Below are positions 36,003 through 44,885 of a stretch of 64,000 nt of DNA, in pieces; the first letter of the stretch is position 1; every line of letters begins with the position of its first letter. Origin of the DNA: DATKAS01 sp963773315 (GTDB lineage: Bacteria; Actinomycetota; Acidimicrobiia; Acidimicrobiales; DATKAS01); assembly GCA_963773315.1 (NCBI GenBank), contig CAVZAF010000010.1, positions 186,001-250,000 on the forward strand, read 5' to 3'. The notes below the pieces were generated by a model. The model made no database searches, was not told the DNA's origin, and saw nothing but the letters and a program-made list of their open reading frames with translations. The position numbers and the translations under genes are program-made.

Positions 36003-36879
36003 TCAGATCAGCTTCAAGGGCTCGGCGAGGTGTCCGAGCTTGTCGGGGTTCACCACGATGCGGATCGCCTGCACCCTGTCATCCGCGGTCTCGATCGCGA
36101 CCATCATCTGAGGACGACCGCGCCGCGAGATGACAAGTGCCGGCATGCGGTTCACGTCGGCGAACTGCATCTCGGCTCCGAAGTCGAACCCGCGCTTGGT
36201 GATGTTCACGAGCAGGCGGGTGACACGGTCCGCCCCGATCACGGGTCGACGTGCCGCGTGGCGGTGTGGGCCACCGTCGCTGGTCAGCACGACGTCGGGA
36301 TCGAGCAGGGCCATCGTCGCGGCGACGTCGCCCTGCGCGACCGCGTTGAGGAGCGCGATCGGCGAGCGACGGCGATGCGTTCACGCGACCGTGTGGCCTC
36401 GACTCCTGCAGCTTGCGCCGCGCCCGCGACGCGATCTGCCGGCACGCGGCTTCGGACTTGCCGACCGTGGCCGCGATGTCGGCGAACGGCTCACCGAAGA
36501 CGTCGGCGAGCAGGAACACGACCCGCTCGACCGCACTGAGCTCGTCGAGGAGCACGAGGAAGCCGAACGTGAGGGAATCGGCCATCTCGGCGCGATCGGC
36601 CGGGTCGGGCTCGGTCGCGACCGGTTCGGGCAGCCACGGGCCGACGTAGTCCTCACGCTTGCGCTGTTGGGCGCGCCACGAGTCGAGCGCGAGGCGGCTC
36701 ACGACGGTCGTCAACCACGCGGCGGGGCGCTCGACATCGTGCGCGGCTTGCCACCTCACCCAGGCTTCCTGCACCACGTCTTCGGCATCGACCGCGCTGC
36801 CGAGGATGCGATACGCGAGCCCGAGAAGCCGAGGGCGCTCCGCCTCGAAGACATCGACCGACTGCACGGGTTCCTCCAC
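36003..36879 (-). CDS. ECF41-family sigma factor with C-terminal SnoaL-like domain, frameshifted
   Basis: Region 2 (RLLGLAYRILGSAVDAEDVVQEAWVRW), the ECF41 linker signature YVGPWLPEPV and region 4 (FGEPFADIAATVGKSEAACRQIASRARRK) are in the first frame. Near 36360-36400 homology changes phase and the SnoaL-like domain follows (LLDPDVVLTSDGG), ending with the ECF41 NPDKL motif. This domain controls sigma activity in studied ECF41 proteins. The GTG at 36877-36879 was chosen since it lies just after the stop of the FAD oxidoreductase; an in-frame start at 36915 would overlap that gene. The two form an operon. Confidence 0.85.
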
Positions 36880-36884
36880 TCGCC

Positions 36885-38165
36885 TCAGCGTGCCGCGGCG
36901 ACGGACTCGATGCACGCACGGGCCGCGGTTGCCGCCGCAGCCCCGCTCGCGATGGCTGCGTCACCCAACAGCCCGACGGGCCCGACCCAGTCGCCGGCCA
37001 CGAAAAGCCGTTCGTGCCCGGGCACCGCAGCCCTCGGTCGTCCCGCGAGGCCGCCGGCCGCGGCGGTGGGGACCGTCCACGCGACGTGCATCCGGGCGAG
37101 AAGCCGCTCCTCCACGATCGTGGACCCGTCGATGCCGGCCGCGGTGGCGAGCTCGTCGAGCGAGCGGCGATCGGTGACGGCGTCACGCGCTCCGTAACGC
37201 ATGAGCTGCACCACGGCGCCGCCTTCGGGAGCGAGATCGGCAGGCGGGCAGTGCGTCGACAGGTACAGCGGTTCGCTCAGACCGAACAGGACCGGACGCT
37301 CAGGCGGTCGGGTGAGCCCGAGGTCGAGGCATGCCGCGGTGACGGGGTCACCGAGGTCACCCCAGCCCGGGTCGTCGCCGAGGAGCCCGACCGCGGAAGC
37401 CGGTCCGCCGCTCGCGATGATCGCCGCGTTCGCGACTATCGGCCCGGTCGAGGTGCTGACCTCGACGTGTCCGTCGACCTCGCGCACCGACAGCGCAGTG
37501 GTCTTCCTCTCCACCGTGACGCCGCGCGCGGCGCAGACCTCGAGCAGAGCGTCGACCATCGTCTGCCACCCGCCGTCGATGTAGCGAACGCCCTCGGCGA
37601 TCGCCATCTGCATCTGGCGCACCGCGGCGTCGGCCGAGATCGGCATGACGTCGGGATCGACGTAGGTAGCGGTGCGCATCAGCATCGACACGAGCTGCCG
37701 CGCCTCGGGTTGCAGGTCGAGGGTGTCGAGCCACTGCGCGGCGCTCATCGACGCGAGCGGGGCGGAGTCGACCTTTCCGATCCCGGGAAGGAACTTCGCG
37801 ATCTGCGCCTTGCCGCGCGCCGTGAGCAGCTTGCTCGCCATGAGCTTTGTCGGTGACGCCGGCATCGGGTACACCTCGCCGCCCTCGAACAGGAACGTGT
37901 GCTTCAGCGCAGGCGGCCCACCCGTGGGATCGATGCCGAGCCCGAGCATGATCTTTCGACCGGCGCCCTGAAGGTAGACGGCGTGCGCGCCTTGGTTGAA
38001 CTTGAAGCCGTTGCGCTCGTCGGTGCGGGCGCGGCCGCCCGGCTGAGCGCCCTCGATCAGGATCACCCGGGGGCTCTGGTCCTCACTCGACTCGGCTGCG
38101 GTCGCGGCAGCGACAAGCCCGGCGAGCCCGGCTCCCACGACGACGATGTCTGTGTTTGTCTCCAT
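36885..38165 (-). CDS. FAD-dependent oxidoreductase (amine oxidase/phytoene desaturase-like), ECF41 partner
   Basis: 426 residues. The N-terminal dinucleotide motif is VVVGAGLAGLVAA (residues 8-20), then ARTDERNGFKFNQGAHAVY, and a C-terminal FAD-closing segment LFVAGDWVGPVGLLGDAAIASG, which is characteristic of the amine-oxidase/phytoene-desaturase group. ECF41 sigma genes are known to sit next to oxidoreductases of this sort. It is preceded by a perfect TGTCACA-N16-CGTC promoter and followed by the ECF41 sigma gene. Substrate unknown. Confidence 0.9.
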   Translation of the reverse strand: METNTDIVVVGAGLAGLVAAATAAESSEDQSPRVILIEGAQPGGRARTDERNGFKFNQGAHAVYLQGAGRKIMLGLGIDPTGGPPALKHTFLFEGGEVYPMPASPTKLMASKLLTARGKAQIAKFLPGIGKVDSAPLASMSAAQWLDTLDLQPEARQLVSMLMRTATYVDPDVMPISADAAVRQMQMAIAEGVRYIDGGWQTMVDALLEVCAARGVTVERKTTALSVREVDGHVEVSTSTGPIVANAAIIASGGPASAVGLLGDDPGWGDLGDPVTAACLDLGLTRPPERPVLFGLSEPLYLSTHCPPADLAPEGGAVVQLMRYGARDAVTDRRSLDELATAAGIDGSTIVEERLLARMHVAWTVPTAAAGGLAGRPRAAVPGHERLFVAGDWVGPVGLLGDAAIASGAAAATAARACIESVAAAR

Positions 38166-38174
38166 GTCACTAGT

Positions 38175-38201
38175 GACGCATCTCGAGGTGTAGTTGTGAC
38201 A
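38175..38201 (-). promoter_or_regulatory. ECF41-type promoter of the FAD oxidoreductase-sigma operon
   Basis: On the minus strand TGTCACA (complement of 38195-38201), exactly 16 bases, then CGTC (complement of 38175-38178). This equals the ECF41 consensus as I know it. The -10 element ends 9 bases before the ATG at 38163-38165, so the transcript is nearly leaderless. The sigma factor encoded by the second gene of the operon is the likely user. Confidence 0.8.
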
Positions 38202-38208
38202 GGCGCGG

Positions 38209-39291
38209 TCAACGTTTCTTCGTGATCTGCTTCACCGACTTGTTGATCGCCCGCCACTTGCGCATCTCGGCTCGCATGGCGAGAGGGTCGCCGACCCGGT
38301 CCGAGTGGGCGAGCTCCTTCTGCAGCTTCTCGTACGAGCGCATCCGGTTCGGGTCGATCTCACCTGCGGCGACAGCCGCGCGGACCGCACAGCCGGGCTC
38401 GGTCGCGTGGGTGCAGTCTCGGAACTTGCATCGCACGGCCATCTCCTCGATGTCGGGGAAGGCAAGAGAGAGCCCCTCCTCGAACTCCAAGAGCCCGAGG
38501 CTGCGGATGCCGGGTGTGTCGATGAGCACGCCACCGCGGGGGAGGATGACAATGCTGCGAGCGGTCGTCGTATGGCGGCCGCGGCTGTCGTTGTACCGAA
38601 CCGGTCCCGTGTCGAGGAGCTGCTCGCCGAGGAGTGCGTTGGCGAGGGTGGACTTGCCAACTCCCGAGGCCCCAAGGAGCACGACAGTGCGGTTCGGCTG
38701 CGGAATGGCGACCACGTCCTCGATGCCGAGACCGGTGACAGTCGAGGTCAGGATGACGTCGACACCGTTCGAGCGGGCAGTGACCTCGGTCGCGATCTCG
38801 AGCGGATCGTCGACGAGGTCAGCTTTGGTGAGCACCACGACCGGTGTCGCGCCCGAGTCCCACGCGGCCACGAGCTCCCGCTCGACGCGGTTGAGCACGA
38901 CTCGGTCGACCCCGACGACGATGAAGACGAAGTCGATGTTGGCGGCCATCACTTGGCCATCGGGCGCCTTGCCGACGCTGCGGCGGCCGAGGACAGAACG
39001 GCGCGTGAGCACCGTCGTGACGACGAGATCGCCGTCGGGTCCTCCTTCGGCCAGCCCGACCCAGTCGCCGATGCTCGGCAACGGGTCGCCACGGGCAGCG
39101 CGCTCGTGGTCGTGAGGGGTGACGACGGTGACGCGGTCGCGATCGACGCGGGTCACCCGTCCGGGGACGGAATCGGTACCGGCTTCGTAGGAGAAGAGGG
39201 CAGCGACGCGGTCGTCCCAGCCGTAAGGGACGAGCGCGCGCGGAACAACATCAGACAACGGAAGACCTCCGGTGGAGGTGCTCGCCGGCAC
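38209..39291 (-). CDS. rsgA: Ribosome small-subunit-dependent GTPase RsgA
   Basis: 360 residues. RsgA is a circularly permuted GTPase that helps mature the 30S subunit. G4 TKAD (155-158) comes before G1 GASGVGKST (207-215) and G3 DTPG (258-261), the permuted order. The N-terminal OB fold (about 40-100) and the C-terminal zinc knuckle Cys288, Cys293, His295, Cys301 are present. The GTG at 39289-39291 is the annotated start; a start 10-14 codons later is possible. Confidence 0.95.
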   Translation of the reverse strand: MPASTSTGGLPLSDVVPRALVPYGWDDRVAALFSYEAGTDSVPGRVTRVDRDRVTVVTPHDHERAARGDPLPSIGDWVGLAEGGPDGDLVVTTVLTRRSVLGRRSVGKAPDGQVMAANIDFVFIVVGVDRVVLNRVERELVAAWDSGATPVVVLTKADLVDDPLEIATEVTARSNGVDVILTSTVTGLGIEDVVAIPQPNRTVVLLGASGVGKSTLANALLGEQLLDTGPVRYNDSRGRHTTTARSIVILPRGGVLIDTPGIRSLGLLEFEEGLSLAFPDIEEMAVRCKFRDCTHATEPGCAVRAAVAAGEIDPNRMRSYEKLQKELAHSDRVGDPLAMRAEMRKWRAINKSVKQITKKR

Positions 39292-39376
39292 TCAGGCCGC
39301 GAGCACGCGGAAGGGGAACAGGGCGGCAGCGGCTCTCGCAGTCATCGCACAGTCCTCCTTTCGCTCGTCGCCTGTG

Positions 39377-39850
39377 TCAGGCCCCGCGATCGTAACCCTT
39401 CATCGCCCGGTCCATGTCTCTCTTTGCATCGCGGGCGGCCAGGTCCTGCCGGCGGTCGTGGCTCTTGCGGCCCTTCGCGAGCGCGAGCTCGACCTTCGCG
39501 CGGCCCTCTTTGAAGTAGAGCGACAGCGGGATGAGCGTGAGGTGGTCCTGAGCGACCTTCGCACCCAGCCGCTCGATCTCGTTGCGGTGGGCGAGGAGCT
39601 TGCGGGGCCGATCGACTGCGTGGGCGCCGAAGCCCGACGCGTGCTCGTAGGCGGCGATGTGCATGTTGTGCAGCCACAGCTCGCCACGCTCGACACGGGC
39701 ATAGGCATCGCCGAGCTGCACCTTGGCATCGCGGAGCGACTTGACCTCGCTGCCGACGAGCACGAGCCCGCACTCGATCGTGTCGAGGACGAGGTAGTCG
39801 TGGCGCGCGCGTCGGTTCGACGCGACGACCTTCACGCCCTTCGGAGCCAT
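39377..39850 (-). CDS. smpB: SsrA-binding protein SmpB
   Basis: 157 residues. SmpB binds tmRNA and takes it to stalled ribosomes. The family blocks VVASNRRARHDYLVLDTIECGLVLVGSEVKSLR, AYARVERGELWLHNMHIAAYEHA and ALAKGRKSHDRRQDLAARDAKRDMDRAMK are all present, including the basic C-terminal tail that enters the decoding site. The ATG at 39848-39850 is clear. Its RNA partner ssrA lies about 10.5 kb away on the same strand. Confidence 0.98.
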   Translation of the reverse strand: MAPKGVKVVASNRRARHDYLVLDTIECGLVLVGSEVKSLRDAKVQLGDAYARVERGELWLHNMHIAAYEHASGFGAHAVDRPRKLLAHRNEIERLGAKVAQDHLTLIPLSLYFKEGRAKVELALAKGRKSHDRRQDLAARDAKRDMDRAMKGYDRGA

Positions 39851-39876
39851 GGGGGGTCGAGGGTACTCTCGACCTC

Positions 39877-40290
39877 GTGCTCCGCCTCACCCGAGCTCCC
39901 TATCTCGAGATGGTCGGCCAGGCGTACGACGAGCTGCCGAACGAAGCCTGCGGGCTGTTCGCCGGAGAGCGAGCGTCGGGCGGGCACGTGGTCGTCTTCT
40001 ATCCGTGTCGCAACGTCGCCGAGTCGTCGCGCGTGTACACGGTCGACCCGAAGGACCACTTGCGGGCCGAGCGCGACGCCGAGTCGCGCGGACTCGAGAT
40101 CATCGGTGTGATGCACAGCCACACCCACACCGACGCGTATCCGTCACCGACCGACGTCGCGCAGGCCCCCGATCCCGATTGGCACTACGTGATCGTGTCG
40201 TTGAAGCAGCCCGAGCCGGTGCTGCGTTCTTATCGCATCGTCGACGGCGAGATCACCGAGGAGCAGGTCGCCCTCGAAGGCTGGCGTTAG
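39877..40290 (+). CDS. JAMM/M67-family metallopeptidase (Mec-like)
   Basis: 137 residues from a GTG. The JAMM metal site is complete: Glu23, then His80-x-His82-x7-Ser90-x2-Asp93. The mycobacterial relative Mec removes cysteine from the sulfur-carrier protein CysO after CysM has loaded it. The cysM gene is 2 kb downstream, but no MoaD/ThiS-like CysO gene lies between them. It overlaps the convergent amidohydrolase end by four bases. Confidence 0.9.
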   Translation: MLRLTRAPYLEMVGQAYDELPNEACGLFAGERASGGHVVVFYPCRNVAESSRVYTVDPKDHLRAERDAESRGLEIIGVMHSHTHTDAYPSPTDVAQAPDPDWHYVIVSLKQPEPVLRSYRIVDGEITEEQVALEGWR

Positions 40291-41504
40291 GTCGCGTCGA
40301 CGACTCTCACGCCGTCCTTCCACACCTGGCTGATGCGGTCGGGCAGCTTGTCGAGCTCGAGTGGATCGGCGTCGACGACGACCAGGTCGGCGCGCTTGCC
40401 GGGCTCGAGGGTGCCGAGCTCGTCGCTCACGCCGAGCAGGTCGGCGGCGGTGCGCGTGGTTGCGACGAGCGCGTCGGTCGGTGACATCCCGCAGTCGGCC
40501 ATCAACGCGAGCTCACGCGCGTTCTGGCCGTGCGGGCAGACGCCCGAGTCGGTGCCCATCGCGACCTTGACGCCGGCCTCGATGGCTCGGCGGATCGACT
40601 CGGTGTGCACCTCGATCACCATCTCGCACTTCTTGATGAAGACGTCCGGCACCGGGATGCCCGCGTCGCGGGCGGCGAACACACCCCTCGGCGCCGACAG
40701 CGTCGGCACGAGGAACGTGCCGCGGTCGAGCATCATCTGGATCGCTTCGTCGTCGAGGTAGATGCCGTGCTCGATCGACCGGATGCCGGTGCGGATCGCC
40801 GCCTTGATGCCGTCGGTCGCCTGCGCGTGTGCCATCACGTACTTACCTGCTGCCGTCGCCTCGGCGACGAGCACTTCGAGCTCGTCGTCGCGGAAGTGGC
40901 CGTGGCGCGGATCGTCACGCGGTGAGAGCACGCCCCCTGACGTCGCGACCTTGATCACGTCGGCTCCCGCGCGGAAGAGCTCACGCACCTTCTGACGCAT
41001 CGCGTCGGGACCGTCGACGATCGCCCGCGGCATGCCCGGGTAGTCGGCACCGAGGCCGAGCTCGGCGCCGCACAGCGTCCAGCCGTCGCCATGACCGCCG
41101 GTCTGGCTGATCATCGCGATCGAGATCTGCATGCGCGGGCCCTTGATGCGACCCCGCTCGACGGCGGTCTTCACGCCGAGGTCGGCACCGGCGGCGTCGC
41201 GCACCGTTGTCACGCCTTGGCGCAGGGTCGCCTCGAGGTTGTGCACCGCGTCGTAGAAGCGCGTCGAGAACGGGGTGTTGACGCGGCGCGACACGTCCAT
41301 CAGATCGGGGCCGAACATCACGTGGGTGTGGCAATCGAAGAAGCCGGGCAGCACCCATTTGCCGCTCACGTCGGCACCCTCATCGGCATCGAGCTGTCCG
41401 GCGACCTCGATCACCTTCCCGTCCTCGATCAGCACGTCCGCGGGTGCTGCCGCGGCTCCCGTGCCGTCGAAGACCATGCCTCCGTGGAGCACCGTCCTCG
41501 TCAT
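40287..41504 (-). CDS. Metal-dependent amidohydrolase (imidazolonepropionase/prolidase-like)
   Basis: 405 residues. The beta-barrel metal site starts with DCHTHVMFG, HAQ and SIEHG supply further His residues and GTDSG the Asp. LLGVSDELGTLEPGKRADLVVVDADPL is the standard C-terminal composite domain of these enzymes. Likely hydrolyses a cyclic or peptide-like amide; no more can be said. The ATG at 41502-41504 gives MTRTVLHGGMVFDGTG, the usual N-terminal strand. Confidence 0.92.
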   Translation of the reverse strand: MTRTVLHGGMVFDGTGAAAAPADVLIEDGKVIEVAGQLDADEGADVSGKWVLPGFFDCHTHVMFGPDLMDVSRRVNTPFSTRFYDAVHNLEATLRQGVTTVRDAAGADLGVKTAVERGRIKGPRMQISIAMISQTGGHGDGWTLCGAELGLGADYPGMPRAIVDGPDAMRQKVRELFRAGADVIKVATSGGVLSPRDDPRHGHFRDDELEVLVAEATAAGKYVMAHAQATDGIKAAIRTGIRSIEHGIYLDDEAIQMMLDRGTFLVPTLSAPRGVFAARDAGIPVPDVFIKKCEMVIEVHTESIRRAIEAGVKVAMGTDSGVCPHGQNARELALMADCGMSPTDALVATTRTAADLLGVSDELGTLEPGKRADLVVVDADPLELDKLPDRISQVWKDGVRVVDAT

Positions 41505-41603
41505 GTCGCGGACGCTACCGCTCACACATCCCTCATCAGTCCCTCGCGTTCCACCCACAGATGAGCGGCACCTTCACGGTGACACGACTCTCAGGAGGTC
41601 ACC

Positions 41604-42143
41604 ATGAACCGCTCACTCGCTCGAATCGCCCTCGCGGCGTCGCTCTCGCTTGCCGCGGTCGGGCTCGCAGCAGGCACCGCGTCGGCCGACGCCAGCACCG
41701 CGACCCCCGAGGCCACGGCCGACAACACGGCGTGCGCGTCGGGTCACTGGCCGGGCTGGGTCGACGGGCGTCCGATCGGCGTGCATCCGCAGGGCGCGCA
41801 AGGCGTGTACATGTGGCACGACGGGTACGGCTGGCATCTACGGGTCACGCACAAGGGAACGGCGAAGCAGGTGTTCGAGGTCAAGATCACGGCGCCGAGC
41901 GGGCTGTACGGCGTCGAGCGCCTCACCGAGCGCGGTGACGTCCTCGTGAACGACGGCACCACGCTGCTCATGCGGTTCACGAACTACGGCGGGCTCGACG
42001 GCATCGACTTCCGGGTGCACTGCGGCCCCGGCATCACCGTGAACGCGAACGTCGACGGCGTGCAGGTGAGCCCGACTCGGGTGTTCCTCGGTCGGTTCTC
42101 CGCTCACCCCACGTCGGTGCCCTTCGCTATCGAACGGGTGTGA
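41604..42143 (+). CDS. Secreted protein of unknown function
   Basis: 179 residues with a clear signal peptide (RIALAASLSLAAVGLAAGTASA, cleavage near residue 29) and a consensus AGGAGGT ribosome site at 41594-41600. The mature part has two Cys (in TACASGHWPGW and FRVHCGPG) that may form a disulfide, and a GVYMWHDGYGWHLRVTHKG segment rich in aromatics. It looks like a small exported beta-rich domain that I recall in similar form from other actinomycetes but cannot name. High expression is suggested by the ribosome site. Confidence 0.78.
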   Translation: MNRSLARIALAASLSLAAVGLAAGTASADASTATPEATADNTACASGHWPGWVDGRPIGVHPQGAQGVYMWHDGYGWHLRVTHKGTAKQVFEVKITAPSGLYGVERLTERGDVLVNDGTTLLMRFTNYGGLDGIDFRVHCGPGITVNANVDGVQVSPTRVFLGRFSAHPTSVPFAIERV

Positions 42144-42166
42144 TGAGGCGGCAGGGTCTGATGGTT

Positions 42167-42187
42167 CGGCGGCGCAATGCGCCGCCG
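42167..42187. terminator. GC-rich hairpin, possible terminator
   Basis: Nine-base arms CGGCGGCGC / GCGCCGCCG around the loop AAT, 24 bases after the secreted-protein gene. There is no T run, so factor-independent termination is uncertain. The remainder of the gap to cysM holds further GC-rich repeats and no gene. Confidence 0.45.
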
Positions 42188-42296
42188 GGCCGCGGGCCCG
42201 CCGGATTGTCGAGCGAAGCGAGCAGGAGCCGGCCGAAGCGAAGCGGAGGATGGCGACGAGGAATCGAAAGCTGACTGTCCCGGTAGCATTTCGTTG

Positions 42297-43247
42297 ATGG
42301 CAGCGGTGTTCGGCTCAGTGCTCGACATGATCGGCAACACGCCGCTCGTCGATGTGAGCGCGCTGAGCCCGAACCCGCGTGTGCGCATCCTCGCCAAGAT
42401 GGAGAGCCAGAACCCGTTCGGCTCGGTGAAGGACCGCATCGCCCTCGCGATGATCGAGGCCGCCGAGAAGGACGGATCGCTCAGCCCGGGGCAGCGCATC
42501 CTCGAGCCGTCGTCGGGAAACACGGGCATCGCGCTCGCCGGCATCGCCCGCATCAAGGGCTACCCGATCACGATCGTCCTCCCCGAGAACGTGTCGGTCG
42601 AACGCCGGCAGCTGCTCGGGGTGTTCGGCGCCGAGATCGTGTCGACGCCCGGCGGTGAAGGCTCGAACGGCGCGGTGCGCCGTGCGCGGGCGATGGCCGA
42701 GGAGCATCCCGAGTGGTGCTTCCTCTACCAGTACGCCAACGACGCCAACCCCCGTGCGCACTACGAGGGCACCGGTCCCGAGATCTGGCGTGACTGCCCC
42801 GAGATCACACACTTCGTCGCCGGCCTCGGCACGAGCGGCACGTTGATGGGAGTCGGGCGCTACCTGAAGGAGCAGAACCCGGACATCAAGGTGATGGCAG
42901 TCGAGCCTCCCGTCGGTGAGGCCGTCGAGGGGCTCCGCAACCTCGACGAGGGCTTCATCCCTCCGGTCTACGAGATGTGGCACGGCACCGAGCTGCTCGA
43001 CGGCAAGCGCATCGTGCGGCCCCGCGAGTCGCTCGAGTGGACGAGGCGCATGGCCGACGTCGGCGTGTTCTCGGGCATCTCGGCCGGCGCAGCACTCGCC
43101 GGCGCGGCCCGCGTCGCCGAGCGCATCGACCACGGCGTGATCGTCTACATCGTGTGCGACGGTGGCTGGAAGTACCTGTCGACCGGCGCCTGGACCGACG
43201 ACCTCGACGAGGTCGAAGAGCGCGCGAAGAAGATCATCTACTTCTAG
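42297..43247 (+). CDS. cysM: Cysteine synthase (CysM-type, O-phosphoserine/O-acetylserine sulfhydrylase)
   Basis: 316 residues, PLP-dependent fold type II. The PLP lysine is Lys45 in NPFGSVKDR and the phosphate loop is PSSGNTG (71-77). The C-terminal GGWKYLSTGAW segment is typical of the mycobacterial CysM group, which takes sulfur from the carrier CysO and uses O-phosphoserine. The chosen ATG at 42297 removes an unconserved 40-residue upstream extension. Next to murI as in M. tuberculosis. Confidence 0.94.
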   Translation: MAAVFGSVLDMIGNTPLVDVSALSPNPRVRILAKMESQNPFGSVKDRIALAMIEAAEKDGSLSPGQRILEPSSGNTGIALAGIARIKGYPITIVLPENVSVERRQLLGVFGAEIVSTPGGEGSNGAVRRARAMAEEHPEWCFLYQYANDANPRAHYEGTGPEIWRDCPEITHFVAGLGTSGTLMGVGRYLKEQNPDIKVMAVEPPVGEAVEGLRNLDEGFIPPVYEMWHGTELLDGKRIVRPRESLEWTRRMADVGVFSGISAGAALAGAARVAERIDHGVIVYIVCDGGWKYLSTGAWTDDLDEVEERAKKIIYF

Positions 43248-43254
43248 GGCCGGA

Positions 43255-43300
43255 TCTCTTGGTGAATTTCAGCTCTCTGAGATGCAGTTTCACCAAGAGA
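43255..43300. repeat. 12-base inverted repeat between cysM and murI
   Basis: TCTCTTGGTGAA (43255-43266) and TTCACCAAGAGA (43289-43300) are perfect complements around a 22-base loop. The element fills most of the 79-base gap and has low GC content. It could form a strong RNA hairpin (terminator or attenuator) or be a small dispersed repeat. No T run follows. Confidence 0.7.
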
Positions 43301-43326
43301 ACGTGCCGCGCCCGTAGCCTCGCGCG

Positions 43327-44136
43327 GTGGCCGACGACCGCCCGATCGGGATGTTCGACAGCGGGTTCGGCGGCCTCACCGTTGCTCGAGCCGTCATCGA
43401 CCTTCTCCCCGATGAGCATCTCGTCTACATCGGCGACACCGGTCGGTACCCCTACGGGCCCCGTCCGCAGCCAGAGGTGCGCGACTTCGCGCTCGAGATC
43501 GGGCGCACCCTCGTCGACACGTTCGGGGTGAAGGCCGTCGTCGTCGCGTGCAACACCGCTGCCGCGGCTGCGCTCGACGAGCTCACCGCTGCGCTGCCCG
43601 TGCCCGTCATCGGCGTCATCGAGCCAGGAGTGCGGGCGCTGATCGGAGCCACCCGAAACCAGCACGTCGGGGTCATCGGCACCGTGGGCACGATCGGATC
43701 GGGCGCGTACCAACGTGCGGTCGCGGCGACCGAGGCGCAAGTCGAGCTCACGTGCGCGGCGTGCCCGGGCTTCGTCGAGTTCGTCGAGCGAGGCGAGACG
43801 ACCGGCGATCAGGTGACCGTGCTCGCCGAGCGACTGCTCGCGCCCGTGCGTGAAGCCGACGTCGACGCGCTGCTGCTCGGCTGCACTCACTATCCCTACC
43901 TCGCTCGTACGATCAGCGACGTCCTCGGCCGCGACGTCGTCCTCGTGTCTTCTGCGGACGAGACCGCGTTCGAGGTGCGCACCGTGCTCGACGCGACGCA
44001 GCTCGCACGCCTCGCGGGGTGCGAGTCCGCGACGCATCGCTTCCTGTCGTCCGGCGACGTGCAGTGGTTCCAGGAGATCGGCCGGCGGCTCCTCGGTCCC
44101 GAGCTCGATCATGCCGAGGCGCTGTCATGGAGTTGA
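43327..44136 (+). CDS. murI: Glutamate racemase
   Basis: 269 residues from a GTG. MurI makes D-glutamate for peptidoglycan. The N-terminus IGMFDSGFGGLTVARA, the first catalytic Cys75 in VVACNTA and the second Cys185 in LLGCTHYPYL are all present. Its end overlaps the downstream MBL hydrolase start by 10 bases, so the two are coupled. Confidence 0.97.
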   Translation: MADDRPIGMFDSGFGGLTVARAVIDLLPDEHLVYIGDTGRYPYGPRPQPEVRDFALEIGRTLVDTFGVKAVVVACNTAAAAALDELTAALPVPVIGVIEPGVRALIGATRNQHVGVIGTVGTIGSGAYQRAVAATEAQVELTCAACPGFVEFVERGETTGDQVTVLAERLLAPVREADVDALLLGCTHYPYLARTISDVLGRDVVLVSSADETAFEVRTVLDATQLARLAGCESATHRFLSSGDVQWFQEIGRRLLGPELDHAEALSWS

Positions 44137-44876
44137 GCGAGACGGCCCTGAGCGTCACGATCCTGGGCTGCTCGGGCACCTACGCGGGGCCGGGTGGCGC
44201 GTGCAGCGGCTACCTCGTGCGTGGCGGCGCCACGACGGTGTGGGTCGACACCGGTCCCGGCACGCTCGGCAACCTCCAACAGCACGTCGACATCACCGCG
44301 CTCGACGCGGTCGTCGTGAGCCACAGCCATCCGGATCACTGGGGCGAGCTCGGTGTGCTCCGCAACGCGCTGAAGTACGGCTTCCAGGTCGAAGGCCTGC
44401 CGGTCTACTCGACGTCGGCGGTGCGAGAGCTCGTCGACATCGTGTGCGGCGACTCGTCCGAGCCGACGTTTCGGTGGGGGATCATCGCCGACGGCGATCG
44501 CATCACGATCGGTGACCTCGAGTTCGCGTTCAGCGAGACCGATCATCCGGTCGAGACGCTCGCGATGCGCATCAGCTCGGACGGCAAGTCGATGCTGTAC
44601 TCAGCCGACACCGGGCCGGAGTGGTCGCTCGAGGCGCTCGGCCACAACGCAGACCTCGCGGTGTGCGAAGCGACGTTGCTCGTCGAGACCGAGGGCACGG
44701 CGCCGCACCTCTCCGCACGACAGGCCGGCATCTCGGCGAGGGACGCGCGTGTGCGGCAGCTGGTGGTCACTCACTTCTGGCCGACCTCTGATCCGAGGCG
44801 CCACGAGGATGAGGCGGCCGAGGAATTTGGTCGTAGGGTCGGCGTGGCGGTGCCCGGCAAGACGTTCACCGCATGA
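44127..44876 (+). CDS. MBL-fold metallo-hydrolase (Rv1339-like)
   Basis: 249 residues. The metal site HSHPDH is at residues 66-71 and later ligands are in YSADTGPEWS and VVTHFWP. The start ILGCSGTYAGPGGACSGYLV and the position between murI and rph match M. tuberculosis Rv1339, reported as an unusual cAMP phosphodiesterase. That function is inferred from position and family only. It begins within the murI 3' end and is 9 bases upstream of rph. Confidence 0.92.
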   Translation: MELSETALSVTILGCSGTYAGPGGACSGYLVRGGATTVWVDTGPGTLGNLQQHVDITALDAVVVSHSHPDHWGELGVLRNALKYGFQVEGLPVYSTSAVRELVDIVCGDSSEPTFRWGIIADGDRITIGDLEFAFSETDHPVETLAMRISSDGKSMLYSADTGPEWSLEALGHNADLAVCEATLLVETEGTAPHLSARQAGISARDARVRQLVVTHFWPTSDPRRHEDEAAEEFGRRVGVAVPGKTFTA

Positions 44877-44885
44877 GGAGCATGC

